DNA of 45,042 bases from RUG754 sp964345365. GTDB taxonomy: Bacteria; Bacillota; Clostridia; Peptostreptococcales; Anaerovoracaceae. Shown in pieces: positions 1 through 8,188 of the stretch. The position numbers and the translations under genes are program-made. The stretch covers positions 1 through 45,042 of the forward strand of contig CAYFQR010000008.1 in the NCBI GenBank assembly GCA_964345365.1, given 5' to 3'. Position 1 is the first letter of the stretch; each line of letters begins with the position of its first letter. The notes under the pieces were generated by a model. The model was given only the letters and a program-made list of their open reading frames with translations, made no database searches and was not told the origin of the DNA.

Positions 1-44
1 GTCAGTGATTATTGAACGATTATATAATATATCTTTAAATAGTA

Positions 45-68
45 TTATACCATGTTTACATGGTATAA
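45..68. repeat. Perfect 10-bp inverted repeat at the end of the surface-protein remnant
   Basis: TTATACCATG at 45-54 and CATGGTATAA at 59-68 are exact inverted copies around a 4-base loop. The stop codon of the minus-strand reading frame lies in the outer arm. It may act as a terminator for that strand, but the bases beyond it are A/T-mixed rather than a clean T run, so this role is weak. Confidence 0.5.
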
Positions 69-1072
69 TTCAGCCTTAGCCTCGTCCGTGAACGCCATGC
101 CGAGATGTCCCATTAATTTAAGCCTTACAGGCTGGTCTTTGACTACATTCAATTTCTTATTGTCAAAGAATGTATACCAGTCGGCATAATATTTGTCGTC
201 TTTGTTTATGGAAGCATATATGCTGTCACCGCCTGCTACCGTATCTACGCTGACACTTGTCGAGATTCCCTTGTCGTTAACAAGGAAAAGAAGGTTGCCG
301 GAATCAACTCCCCAGAGTTTTTTAACCTGTCCTTTTTTGCAAAAATATCCGTCAACGCTGTTATATGCCTTATGTGCTGCTACCAGTGCTTCATCAACGG
401 TGATTATACCGTCCTTGTCAATATCCTCCGCGTTTACTTCTTTTTCAGCCATAAGGGAGCCGTCGGTTGCAGTTGCGAGGTGCCCTTGTTGTTTACGCTC
501 ACATACACGGTTATCGGCTCAGCCGGCGGTCTCACGGTCACCAAGCATGCAGGAGCCATTACCGGACAGTCGGCGGCAAGGGTTGCCGGCGGGTCAACGC
601 TCCAATCGGTTACGGTATCCGAAATCAAGGTCGAGCTGTCTACAGTGACAACGTAATTCCCTGCATTTTCAAGGCTTATGGTTACCCTGCCGTAGTCATT
701 GGTCGTACCTAATTTTTTGAAGGTATCTCCTTCGTAGTACCCTACGTCTATGCCTTTAACTGCCTTCGGGTTAAACGGATATCCCATGCCCTGACAGCCT
801 TTCAGCATTAACTTAATCTCTTTGTTTTCTCCTGCTACTATAGAATTTTCGTCAAAGAACAGATACCAGTCCGCATAGTATCGGTTGTCCTTATTTATCG
901 AAGCAAATAATCTGTCTCCCTCTTTTATTTCATCTCCGACTCCCGATGCAAGCGGCACATCGTTTGCAAAAAACAAAGTATTAAAGGTTTCGGTTCCCCA
1001 AAGTTTTGTGACTGCGAGAGTACCGTATGCATTAATTGATGCCGCATACCCGTTTTCGCTGTTCTCTAAAAA
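45..1072 (-). pseudogene. Headless, frameshifted repeat-module surface protein (cobalamin-regulated remnant)
   Basis: Two copies of one module can be read. The first (about 1060-640) contains KLWGTETFNTLFFAND, then GDRLFASINKDNRYYADWY. The second (about 460-45) contains KLWGVDSGNLLFLVND, then GDSIYASINKDDKYYADWY, preceded by a DxDxDG-like calcium-type loop (DIDKDGIITVDEAL). Such modules occur in large secreted Clostridia proteins, sometimes with DUF4430 (transcobalamin-like) domains; that link is from family knowledge. The 5' end has no start codon and no signal peptide: reading upstream hits TAA at 1073-1075, directly below a cobalamin riboswitch. Near 470-482 the frame changes: the upstream frame ends at 434, while the downstream frame reads ATATDGSLMAEKEVNAEDID. 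So the gene has lost its head and carries a frameshift. An assembly error could explain the frameshift but not the missing start. Confidence 0.75.
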
Positions 1073-1077
1073 TTACC

Positions 1078-1265
1078 CACTTGTGCTGCACCTACACCAT
1101 GAATAAAAACGTTTATGCATGTTTCCTGACTCAAAGCTTATAGCCTGACCCGCCTTCTCAGGTTTCCCCAATGGCATGAAGGGTTCGGCAAGCTTATTAC
1201 AGTGGCGGGACCGTGCAAGATTCTCACCCGTCTTCCATCTGAGCCGCATCTTGCGGAACATAAGC
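1078..1265 (-). ncRNA. Cobalamin (B12) riboswitch
   Basis: Read on the minus strand, the segment contains the conserved cobalamin-aptamer core: GGTCCCGCCACTGTAATAAG (around 1190-1214), then a variable helix, then AAGCTTTGAGTCAGGAAAC (around 1126-1144) and ATGCATAAACG. These are the classic B12-box strings of this riboswitch class, which switches off expression when adenosyl- or methylcobalamin is bound. A TATAAT -10 box lies just upstream at 1289-1294. The only thing downstream is the headless surface-protein remnant, so the switch may now control nothing useful. Exact ends are approximate. Confidence 0.93.
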
Positions 1266-1288
1266 GCAGTATTTAATTGTCTTTACGT

Positions 1289-1294
1289 ATTATA
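1289..1294 (-). promoter_or_regulatory. -10 box (TATAAT, extended TGC) for the cobalamin riboswitch transcript
   Basis: The minus strand reads TGCTATAAT here, an extended -10 element. A TTAAAA-like -35 lies about 16 bases upstream. Transcription would begin around 1282, a short distance before the aptamer. Confidence 0.6.
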
Positions 1295-1330
1295 GCATTT
1301 TTCGCTAATCTTTTTAAGCATTATTCGTTT

Positions 1331-1346
1331 CCCTAAAAGATTAGGG
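1331..1346. repeat. Small hairpin CCCTAA-AAGA-TTAGGG
   Basis: A perfect 6-bp inverted repeat with a 4-base loop lies between the UPF0126 remnant and the riboswitch promoter. It could be the old terminator of the remnant gene, but no good T run follows on the minus strand. Confidence 0.35.
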
Positions 1347-1389
1347 GTTCTTGTATTATTATGGCGATTCAAACGAAATCTGCTCCGTT

Positions 1390-1700
1390 TTATTTAATCT
1401 TCGGTAAATCCCATTTGAATTTCACAGCTAAAACTCTAAGTATAAAGATTGCCGTTCCGCCGACAAGAGCAGCAGAATATTGATTAACTTCGGATAATAT
1501 AACAAATATGACCGCACCTATCAAAGAAGCCGTGGCATAAACATTTTTTTGAAAGATAACCGGGTTTCTGTCGGCGAAGATATCTCTAAGTACACCTCCG
1601 CCCACACCTGTGACGTTGCCGACGAAAATAATCAGAAAAGCATTGCGGCTCCAAACGCCCGCCAATGCGCCTATCATTGTGAAAACGTCGAAATTGTGAT
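1390..1700 (-). pseudogene. UPF0126 (TRIC-like) membrane protein, C-terminal remnant
   Basis: The reading frame contains GNVTGVGGGVLRDIFADRNP, the hallmark GxGGGxxRD segment of UPF0126/TRIC-like cation channels (YicG/YadS type), followed by the usual hydrophobic segments and KNVYATA. Full proteins are about 200 residues with two repeated halves. Only roughly the second half (about 95 recognisable residues) is present. The residues before FDVFTMIGAL correspond to the reverse complement of the start of the neighbouring radical SAM gene, so the N-terminal half has been lost and replaced. No ribosome site is visible. I read it as a truncated, non-functional gene. Confidence 0.7.
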
Positions 1701-1705
1701 ACAAT
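1677..1705 (+). promoter_or_regulatory. Promoter TTGTGA-17-TACAAT for the radical SAM gene
   Basis: The -35 TTGTGA (1677-1682) and the -10 TACAAT (1700-1705) are separated by 17 bases. Transcription would start about 1711-1712, only a few bases before the ATG at 1715. No Shine-Dalgarno sequence is visible, which suggests a leaderless or near-leaderless message. Confidence 0.5.
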
Positions 1706-1714
1706 ATGTGCACT

Positions 1715-2716
1715 ATGAAAAAACATGCTATCATTCCCATCTTCATATCTCATCGCGGCTGTCCGAACGACTGTGTCTTTTGCAATCAAAAGAGGATAAC
1801 GTCAAGGCTCGGAGACGTCACGCCGGAAGATGCCGAAAATACAATAAAACACTGGCTCACTACCTTGGGTAATGTCGATACCGTCGAGGTGTCTTTTTAT
1901 GGAGGTTCCTTCACCGGTCTTCCTATATCTGAGCAAAACTCCTTTTTGAGAATCGCCAAAGAGTATAAGGATGCCGGAAAAATCGACGCCATCCACCTTT
2001 CTACAAGACCCGATTATATATCAAAAAAAATACTTGATAATCTGGCGAATCATTCCGTGGACTGCATTGAGCTCGGGGTTCAGAGTTTTTCGGATGAGGT
2101 GCTTAAACTCTCGGGGCGCGGTCATGATGCCAAGTGTATATATGAAGCCTGTGAACTTATAAAGAGCTACGGTATGAAACTCGGCATTCAGTTAATGGTC
2201 GGGCTTCCGGGCGACAGTTTGGAAACCTGCATTTTTTCGGCAGAAGAGACCGTGAAGATTGCACCTGATATTGCGAGAATTTATCCGACCGTCGTTATCA
2301 AAGACACAGAGCTCTTTAATATGCTTAGCCGCGGCGAATATCAGCCTCTCGGTTTGGACGAGGCGGTTGTGCGTTCTAAAGCCGTATACGAGATATTGGA
2401 TGAGGCGGGTATCAATATCATAAGGGTAGGTCTTAAATCCTCCGAAATAATGGCGGATGAAATCGGCTTCCATCCTGCATTCAGACAGCTCGTTGAATCG
2501 ATGATTGCCAGAGAAAAAATAGAAGAAATTTTAGCAGGCCTGCCCGAAAACAACGTCCCTCATGAAGTTGATATATATGCCAACTCACATTCATACGGCA
2601 ATATCTTCGGCCACAAATCCATGAATAAAAAATATTTCAAAGAAAAATACCCTGATATAACGATAAAAGGAAAAGTAAACAATGAGCTGAGAGATAATCA
2701 GTATCTGAGCAAATAA
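1715..2716 (+). CDS. Radical SAM protein, Elp3-like family
   Basis: A 333-residue protein. Near the N-terminus is the radical-SAM cluster motif CxxxCxxC, seen as GCPNDCVFCNQ, followed by a glycine-rich SAM-contact segment (SFYGGSFTGL). The rest matches the radical SAM/Elp3-like fold: HLSTRPDYI, LGVQSFSDEVLKLSGRGH and GIQLMVGLPGDS, ending in a C-terminal extension. Homologues are common in Firmicutes, often near RNase III; their reaction is not established. I chose the ATG at 1715 over the one at 1706 because the -10 box abuts 1706. It converges with the flavodoxin gene across a large palindrome. Confidence 0.88.
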   Translation: MKKHAIIPIFISHRGCPNDCVFCNQKRITSRLGDVTPEDAENTIKHWLTTLGNVDTVEVSFYGGSFTGLPISEQNSFLRIAKEYKDAGKIDAIHLSTRPDYISKKILDNLANHSVDCIELGVQSFSDEVLKLSGRGHDAKCIYEACELIKSYGMKLGIQLMVGLPGDSLETCIFSAEETVKIAPDIARIYPTVVIKDTELFNMLSRGEYQPLGLDEAVVRSKAVYEILDEAGINIIRVGLKSSEIMADEIGFHPAFRQLVESMIAREKIEEILAGLPENNVPHEVDIYANSHSYGNIFGHKSMNKKYFKEKYPDITIKGKVNNELRDNQYLSK

Positions 2717-2748
2717 ACGACTTTCCAATTACACATAGAATAATATGA

Positions 2749-2818
2749 CCCGACAGGTTTGCCATGCTTTTTCGTCCTCGCCTCGCTGTGAAACCAAAAG
2801 CATGGCAAACCTGTCGGG
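2749..2818. repeat. Perfect 23-bp inverted repeat between convergent genes
   Basis: The arm at 2749-2771 begins CCCGACAGGTTTGCC and ends ATGCTTTT. Its exact inverted copy is at 2796-2818, with a 24-base loop. It sits between the ends of the radical SAM gene (+) and the flavodoxin gene (-), where a two-way terminator is expected. However, neither strand shows a T run just outside the stem. A dispersed palindromic repeat is an alternative. Confidence 0.8.
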
Positions 2819-2842
2819 CTATATAAGTATATTCAGACAATA

Positions 2843-3445
2843 TCAATCAGCTATAAACGATTTTACTTCCTCGACAAGCGGGCGTATTTGTTCCCTGTCT
2901 ATCAGGTCGCATCCGTTTTCTATCATCTCAAGCAGGATTTTCTCTTCGGGTTTCATATTGAGACCCTTGTCCTTCAACATCTTTTTGACAAAACTCATCA
3001 GTATTTTATCAATTCCCTTAACCTCTTCCGGTACATACTTCCCTTCAAGATAGAAACAGGTCAAAGGTTTCAGCCATTTTTTGTCAAGGTTGATATCCCT
3101 GAGCTGTGCCCTCGCTTCAAAGCTCTTGACATTCATACCGACAGCGAAAATGATAATTTTTTTCTCAGGTTTATAGTTTTCGTGTCTGAACTCCAAATCG
3201 CTGTCATGGGCGGAATAGTATGCGTCGGAAAGAATCGGCTTAATCCATTTTTTGAATGTGTCGAAGCCCTTTATCCCGCCGGCATGAACCCCTCCGCCAT
3301 ATATAAGAATTTCATAATTTGACAGTTCACCTCTTGCCATACTCTTTAATTCTTTGCAAGGGCATGAAAGCTCCTCGCTTATCCACTCTGCATACTGCTT
3401 GGTGCTTCCGTATTTACTTGTATAAATTACTATCGTCTTATCCAT
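2843..3445 (-). CDS. Flavodoxin-domain protein (HemG/Flavodoxin_5-like)
   Basis: A 200-residue protein. The N-terminus IVIYTSKYGSTKQYAEWI is the flavodoxin FMN-phosphate loop (T/S-x-G-x-T pattern), and YGGGVHAGGIKGF resembles the second FMN loop. The length and the C-terminal helical part fit the Flavodoxin_5 family, which includes menaquinone-dependent protoporphyrinogen oxidase HemG, but nothing here proves that substrate. It is the last gene of the dnaE-pfkA run, 33 bases after pfkA. No clear ribosome site precedes the ATG. Confidence 0.8.
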   Translation of the reverse strand: MDKTIVIYTSKYGSTKQYAEWISEELSCPCKELKSMARGELSNYEILIYGGGVHAGGIKGFDTFKKWIKPILSDAYYSAHDSDLEFRHENYKPEKKIIIFAVGMNVKSFEARAQLRDINLDKKWLKPLTCFYLEGKYVPEEVKGIDKILMSFVKKMLKDKGLNMKPEEKILLEMIENGCDLIDREQIRPLVEEVKSFIAD

Positions 3446-3478
3446 ATTATTTACTTAAAAACTGGAGATATCCTTAAA

Positions 3479-4441
3479 TTATTTGCTCAAAACATCTATG
3501 AGCCTGTACATATTCTCATCAAATTCTCTTTTCAGATTCATCGCTTCTTCAAGGTCATATGCCACTATCCTGTTATCGACTATGCCTATGGCTTTCGACT
3601 GAGAATCATATTTTAGAAGCTCCACGGCCTTCGCGCCGCAAAGAGTGGCAAGGTTTCTATCCGCAAGCGTAGGACTTCCGCCTCTCTGAAGATATGAAAG
3701 CACCACGAGTTTCGTATCCTTACCTGTATTTTCCGAAATATAATTCACCATTTCATCGAAAGGCTTCGGCGTCCCTTCCGCTTTTATTACGATGGAGTGC
3801 AGCTTGCCTCTGTTGGCTCCTTCGATTATTTTACGGCAAATCGCATTTATGTCAAAAGGTTTTTCGGGCACTACCGCACATTCCGCACCGCCCGCTAAAC
3901 CGGCATATAGTGCTATGTCACCGCAATTTCTTCCCATCACCTCGATAATGGTCGTTCTGTTATGAGCAGAGGAAGTATCCCTGATTTTTGTAATCGCTTC
4001 AAGCACGGTATTTACAGCCGTATCAAATCCTATTGTGAAGTCCGTGTATCCGAGGTCGTTATCTATCGTACCCGGAACTCCCATAACCTTAACGCCTTCT
4101 TTAGAGAGTGCAAGTCCGCCCTTAAGCGAGCCGTTACCGCCTATCGCCACAATGCCGTCTATGCCGAAAGTCCTGAGCATATTCGCCCCGTATTTTACCC
4201 ATTTATCCTCCATGAACCTGTCGCTTCTGGCTGATTTCAAGATGGTGCCGCCCCTCTGCAAAATATCGCCCACTGAGTATCTTTGCATCTGCTTGATATC
4301 ACCGTCGAGCAGTCCTTCAAAGCCTCTTTCTATGCCGAAAACCTCAAGCCCCTCATCCAGTCCGCACCTTACGACAGCACGTATCGCCGCATTCATGCCG
4401 GGAGAGTCGCCTCCGCTGGTAAGCACGCCTATTCGCTTCAT
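3479..4441 (-). CDS. pfkA: 6-phosphofructokinase (with Asn at position 103)
   Basis: A 320-residue group A phosphofructokinase, the usual bacterial length. It phosphorylates fructose 6-phosphate at the committed step of glycolysis. Visible landmarks: GVLTSGGDSPGMNAAIRA (nucleotide loop, 6-23), GGTILKSAR with Arg72, GTIDND with the catalytic Asp at the first D, MGRNCGD, and the PRGGSPT-like segment QRGGSPTLADR. Residue 103, Asp in E. coli PfkA (GGDGS), is Asn here (GGNGS), although the numbering aligns exactly. In E. coli this Asp lies at the Mg-ATP site. The gene starts 10 bases after dnaE and is probably co-transcribed with it. Confidence 0.93.
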   Translation of the reverse strand: MKRIGVLTSGGDSPGMNAAIRAVVRCGLDEGLEVFGIERGFEGLLDGDIKQMQRYSVGDILQRGGTILKSARSDRFMEDKWVKYGANMLRTFGIDGIVAIGGNGSLKGGLALSKEGVKVMGVPGTIDNDLGYTDFTIGFDTAVNTVLEAITKIRDTSSAHNRTTIIEVMGRNCGDIALYAGLAGGAECAVVPEKPFDINAICRKIIEGANRGKLHSIVIKAEGTPKPFDEMVNYISENTGKDTKLVVLSYLQRGGSPTLADRNLATLCGAKAVELLKYDSQSKAIGIVDNRIVAYDLEEAMNLKREFDENMYRLIDVLSK

Positions 4442-4451
4442 TTTTTCACCA

Positions 4452-7400
4452 TTAAAACTTAACGTTTTCCTTTCCTAAAAGACCTATGAGATGATTTTTA
4501 AGTGACTCGGTCGGATTGACAGTATGCTCGGACATGAGCAACCTTCCGTCGCTGAGATAGAGAAGAACCTCATGATTACCCGTTTGACGCCTGATTGCCG
4601 ATGTAATCATATCCATTGTCATCAAATCATTCATCTCGGGCGGGATTCTCAGTTTTATCCTGCCCGCAATTTCTTTGCCTGCTCCATATTCTGCCGTTTT
4701 TTCCTCGACTCTCGATTCTCCCGTTTCTCTAATTCTCGATTCTTCCGCTTCCTCGACTTCCGATTCTTCCGCTTCCTCGACTTTCAACTCTTCCGCTTCT
4801 TCGACTTCCGATTCTTCCGCTTCTTCGGCTCTCGATTCCTCCGCTTCTCCGGCTCTCGATTCCTCCGCTTCTTCAGCTCTCAACTCTTCCGCAGTTTCCG
4901 CATCCGGTTTCAAAAGCGCAATGTTATCAGCTATAATTTTCGGCACTTCATCATCCTTGAAGTTGACCCTGCCCGTGATAGCCACTACACTGTCAAGCTC
5001 CAAAACACTGCCGACTTTTTCATAAGTTTTAGGGAAGACGATAATCTCGGCATTGCCTATCAAATCTTCTATTTCGATAAATGCCATCATAGAACCCGTC
5101 TTGGTCAGCTGATTTTTTTTTGAAGTAATCATACCGCAAATAACACATTTCATGTTATCACGAATCTTGGAGCTGCCCGTACTTTCTGCTTCTTCCGTTA
5201 ACATCATGAGGTCTTCACATGTCAATGTGCCCATTTCTTTGATGTTTCCGACATAATCATTTAACGGATGGTCGGTTAAATAGACACCGAGCATTTCTTT
5301 TTCCATTGAAAGCTGTATGTCTTTTGAAAAAGGTGCTACATCAGGGAGTGTTGCACCGAACGCCGCACCCAATGCGGCATCGTTATCGTTTGAGAACAGT
5401 GAAAGCTGGCCCTGTATGTTTTTTCTTGCCTCGTTCTGCGCAGACTCGAGGACGCCCTCGTAGCAGGAAAGCATTGCCGCCCTGTTATCTGACAGTGAAT
5501 CCGTTGCTCCGGATTTAATAAGCGATTCCAGTGTTTTTTTGTTTACCTGAGAAATATCGACATTGGCGATAAACGAGAAGATGTCCTTAGGCATTTCTTT
5601 TTTTCTCGCCTCTATTATCGCTTCGATGGCGCCTTCCCCGACATTTTTTACACCGAGCAGACCGAATCTTATCTTTCCCTCATCGACGGTAAATTTCTTT
5701 TCGGAGCGATTAACATCCGGCGGCAGCACTTCAATTCCCATATCCATGCTGTTTCTGATATATTTCGCTATGTTTGTGCTGTTTCCCATAACCGATGTCA
5801 TGAGAGCAGCCATAAACTCCGTCGGGTAGTACCTTTTAAGATATGCGGTTTCGTACGCGAGCACGGCGTAAGCCGCTGCGTGTGATTTATTGAATGCGTA
5901 CGAGGCGAAAGTCACCATGTCTTCAAAAATCGCTTCCGCGGCTTCTCTGCCGACCCCGTTTCTTATACATCCGGGTATGTCTATACTGCCGTCTTCATTG
6001 ACCTTGCCGTTTATGAAAATTTCTTTTTCTTCGAGCATGACGTCATGCTTTTTCTTTGACATCGCTCTTCTGACAAGGTCTGAACGTCCGTAGCTGTAGC
6101 CTCCGAGGTCTCTTACTATCTGCATTACCTGCTCCTGATATATGATGCAACCGTATGTAACATCAAGTATAGGTGCGAGCTTTTTCGTGACATATTTAAT
6201 CTTTGACGGGTCCTTCTTGTTCTCGAGATATTTGGGTATAGAATCCATAGGCCCGGGCCTATAAAGCGATATGCCCGCAACTATATCTTCAAAACACGAA
6301 GGTTTCAGGTTTTTCATGAACTGAGTCATGCCGCTCGATTCAAGCTGAAATACGCCCGATGTATTTCCCTGTGAAATCATCTCATACACGGCTTCATCGT
6401 CATATCCCGACTTTGAAAAATCGATAGACACGCCGTGATTCTTTTTTATCATTTCAAGAGCATCTCTTATAACCGTCAGGTTCCTAAGCCCTAAAAAGTC
6501 CATCTTAAGAAGTCCGAGTTCCTCTATCGTGGTCATTGTAAACTGTGTCGCAGGCCCCTTATCCGAGAGATAGAGAGGCACATAGCAATCGATAGGAAGT
6601 CTCGAGATAACCACGCCGGCAGCGTGAGTCGACGCGTGTCTCGGTGTCCCTTCGAGCGCCCTCGCCATATCAACGACTTTTTTTATCTCATCATCCTGCT
6701 CATATAGAGCTCTCAATTCGGAACCGTTCATATTGAGAGCCTTGTCCAAGGTCATATCGAGCTCAAAAGGTATGGACTTTGCGATTTGGTCCGCCTTCTG
6801 ATAGGTCGTACCCATAACTCTTGCGACATCCCTTACAGCCTGTTTCGCCTTCATCGTTCCGAAAGTTATTATTTGTGAGACCCTGTCCTCACCGTATTTT
6901 CTCGACACATAGTCGATTACTTCTCCGCGTCTTTCATAGCAAAAGTCGATATCTATATCAGGCATGCTGACTCTTTCCGGATTCAAAAAACGCTCGAATA
7001 TGAGATTATATCTTATCGGGTCTATGTCGGTTATACTGAGTGAATATGCGACAAGCGAGCCTGCCGCCGAACCTCTCCCCGGCCCGACCGTTATGCCCTG
7101 CTGCTTGGCAAAATTTATGAAATCCCAGACAATAAGGAAATACTCCACATAACCCATGTCGTTTATAGTCTTTATTTCATATTCCAACCTATCCGTTAAA
7201 TCCATGGAAGCCGCATTGCTTCCATATCTCTCGGAAAGCCCTTTTTCGCATAGCTCCTTGAAATATTCAAAATTGCTCTTGCCCTCAGGCGATTTGAACT
7301 CAGGCAGGTGATATTCTCCGAACCTGAAATCGAAATTGCATTTCTTTGCGATTTCGGCAGTATTATCCACGGCCTCCGGAAGATAGTGGAATACCTCCCT

Positions 7401-8150
7401 CATCTCAGCTTCGCTCTTCAGGTAAAACTCATCGTTAGGAAATGACATCCTGTTCTCATCATTAAGAGTGGTTCCCGTCTGTACACAGAGAAGCACATCA
7501 TGAGCCTCGGCATCCTCACGTCTCACATAGTGAACGTCGTTCGTAGCCGCAACAGGTATCGAAAGTTCCTTTGAAAGCTTCAACATGTCCGGTAAAATCG
7601 CCTTCTCCTCCGGAAGTCCCTGATCCTGAATCTCAAGATAAAAATTACCCTCGCCGAAAATCTCCAAAAGCTCGGAAGCTTCTTTTTTTGCTCCCTCGTA
7701 ATCCCTCATGAGCAGTCTGTTCTGTATATTGCCGACAAGACATCCCGAAAGTGCGATTATTCCTTCACTGTATTCCCGAAGTGTGTCTTTATCGATTCTA
7801 GGTTTGTAATAAAAACCTTTAATGTAGCCGGTAGAGACAATCTTAATGAGATTCCTGTAGCCCGTTTCATTTTTTGCGAGCAAAATAAGATGACCGTGAT
7901 GTTTGTCGTAGCCAACTTCCTTGTCCGAAAGTGTCCTCGCGGCGGTGTATACCTCGCAACCGATTATCGGTTTTATCCCGTTTGCCTTGCACTCCTTATA
8001 GAATTCCACAGCGCCGAACATCGCGCCGTGGTCGGTAATTGCAAGCGAGTCCATTCCAAGCTCTTTGGCACGTGCGACAACTTTCTTAATTCTCGCCGCA
8101 CCGTCCAAAAGACTGTATTCAGTATGTAAGTGTAGATGTGTAAATGCCAT
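4452..8150 (-). CDS. dnaE: DNA polymerase III alpha subunit, DnaE1 type
   Basis: A 1232-residue replicative polymerase subunit. Domains in order: PHP domain (HLHTEYSLLDG at the N-terminus, ITDHGAMFGAVEFY, GCEVY), palm with the catalytic PDIDIDF segment, GPGRGSAAGS, fingers, helix-hairpin-helix, an OB fold (VICGMITSKKNQLTKTGSMMAFIEIED) and a C-terminal domain. PHP residues look intact, so proofreading-type activity cannot be excluded. Family members are usually about 1150-1170 residues. The excess comes largely from a repetitive acidic insert (about residues 1082-1150) built of AEESRxEE-like octads. The ATG at 8150 has no good ribosome site. A promoter and structured leader lie upstream (8189-8295). 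Confidence 0.95.
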   Translation of the reverse strand: MAFTHLHLHTEYSLLDGAARIKKVVARAKELGMDSLAITDHGAMFGAVEFYKECKANGIKPIIGCEVYTAARTLSDKEVGYDKHHGHLILLAKNETGYRNLIKIVSTGYIKGFYYKPRIDKDTLREYSEGIIALSGCLVGNIQNRLLMRDYEGAKKEASELLEIFGEGNFYLEIQDQGLPEEKAILPDMLKLSKELSIPVAATNDVHYVRREDAEAHDVLLCVQTGTTLNDENRMSFPNDEFYLKSEAEMREVFHYLPEAVDNTAEIAKKCNFDFRFGEYHLPEFKSPEGKSNFEYFKELCEKGLSERYGSNAASMDLTDRLEYEIKTINDMGYVEYFLIVWDFINFAKQQGITVGPGRGSAAGSLVAYSLSITDIDPIRYNLIFERFLNPERVSMPDIDIDFCYERRGEVIDYVSRKYGEDRVSQIITFGTMKAKQAVRDVARVMGTTYQKADQIAKSIPFELDMTLDKALNMNGSELRALYEQDDEIKKVVDMARALEGTPRHASTHAAGVVISRLPIDCYVPLYLSDKGPATQFTMTTIEELGLLKMDFLGLRNLTVIRDALEMIKKNHGVSIDFSKSGYDDEAVYEMISQGNTSGVFQLESSGMTQFMKNLKPSCFEDIVAGISLYRPGPMDSIPKYLENKKDPSKIKYVTKKLAPILDVTYGCIIYQEQVMQIVRDLGGYSYGRSDLVRRAMSKKKHDVMLEEKEIFINGKVNEDGSIDIPGCIRNGVGREAAEAIFEDMVTFASYAFNKSHAAAYAVLAYETAYLKRYYPTEFMAALMTSVMGNSTNIAKYIRNSMDMGIEVLPPDVNRSEKKFTVDEGKIRFGLLGVKNVGEGAIEAIIEARKKEMPKDIFSFIANVDISQVNKKTLESLIKSGATDSLSDNRAAMLSCYEGVLESAQNEARKNIQGQLSLFSNDNDAALGAAFGATLPDVAPFSKDIQLSMEKEMLGVYLTDHPLNDYVGNIKEMGTLTCEDLMMLTEEAESTGSSKIRDNMKCVICGMITSKKNQLTKTGSMMAFIEIEDLIGNAEIIVFPKTYEKVGSVLELDSVVAITGRVNFKDDEVPKIIADNIALLKPDAETAEELRAEEAEESRAGEAEESRAEEAEESEVEEAEELKVEEAEESEVEEAEESRIRETGESRVEEKTAEYGAGKEIAGRIKLRIPPEMNDLMTMDMITSAIRRQTGNHEVLLYLSDGRLLMSEHTVNPTESLKNHLIGLLGKENVKF
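4702..4905 (-). repeat. Degenerate 24-bp tandem repeat inside dnaE (acidic linker)
   Basis: About eight imperfect copies of a 24-base unit encode an Ala-Glu-Glu-Ser-(Arg/Glu)-(Ala/Val)-Glu-Glu octad. The units lie between the OB-fold and the C-terminal domain of DnaE. The copies differ by a few bases, consistent with slippage expansion. The reading frame is kept throughout. Confidence 0.88.
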
Positions 8151-8188
8151 GAGTTTATTATACCTATACCATTTTTATTTCATTTCAG

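Noticed and set aside
1073..1261. A 62-residue minus-strand reading frame across the riboswitch
   Set aside because: It lies wholly within the conserved cobalamin aptamer and has no ribosome site or protein-like features.
2749..2818. An insertion-sequence end or transposon
   Set aside because: There is only one palindrome, no transposase frame, and no flanking target duplication that I can see.
4524..5123. A ~200-residue Arg/Phe/Ser-rich frame on the plus strand opposite dnaE
   Set aside because: It is the complement of the acidic repeat of dnaE, with composition dictated by the repeat, and there is no ribosome site.
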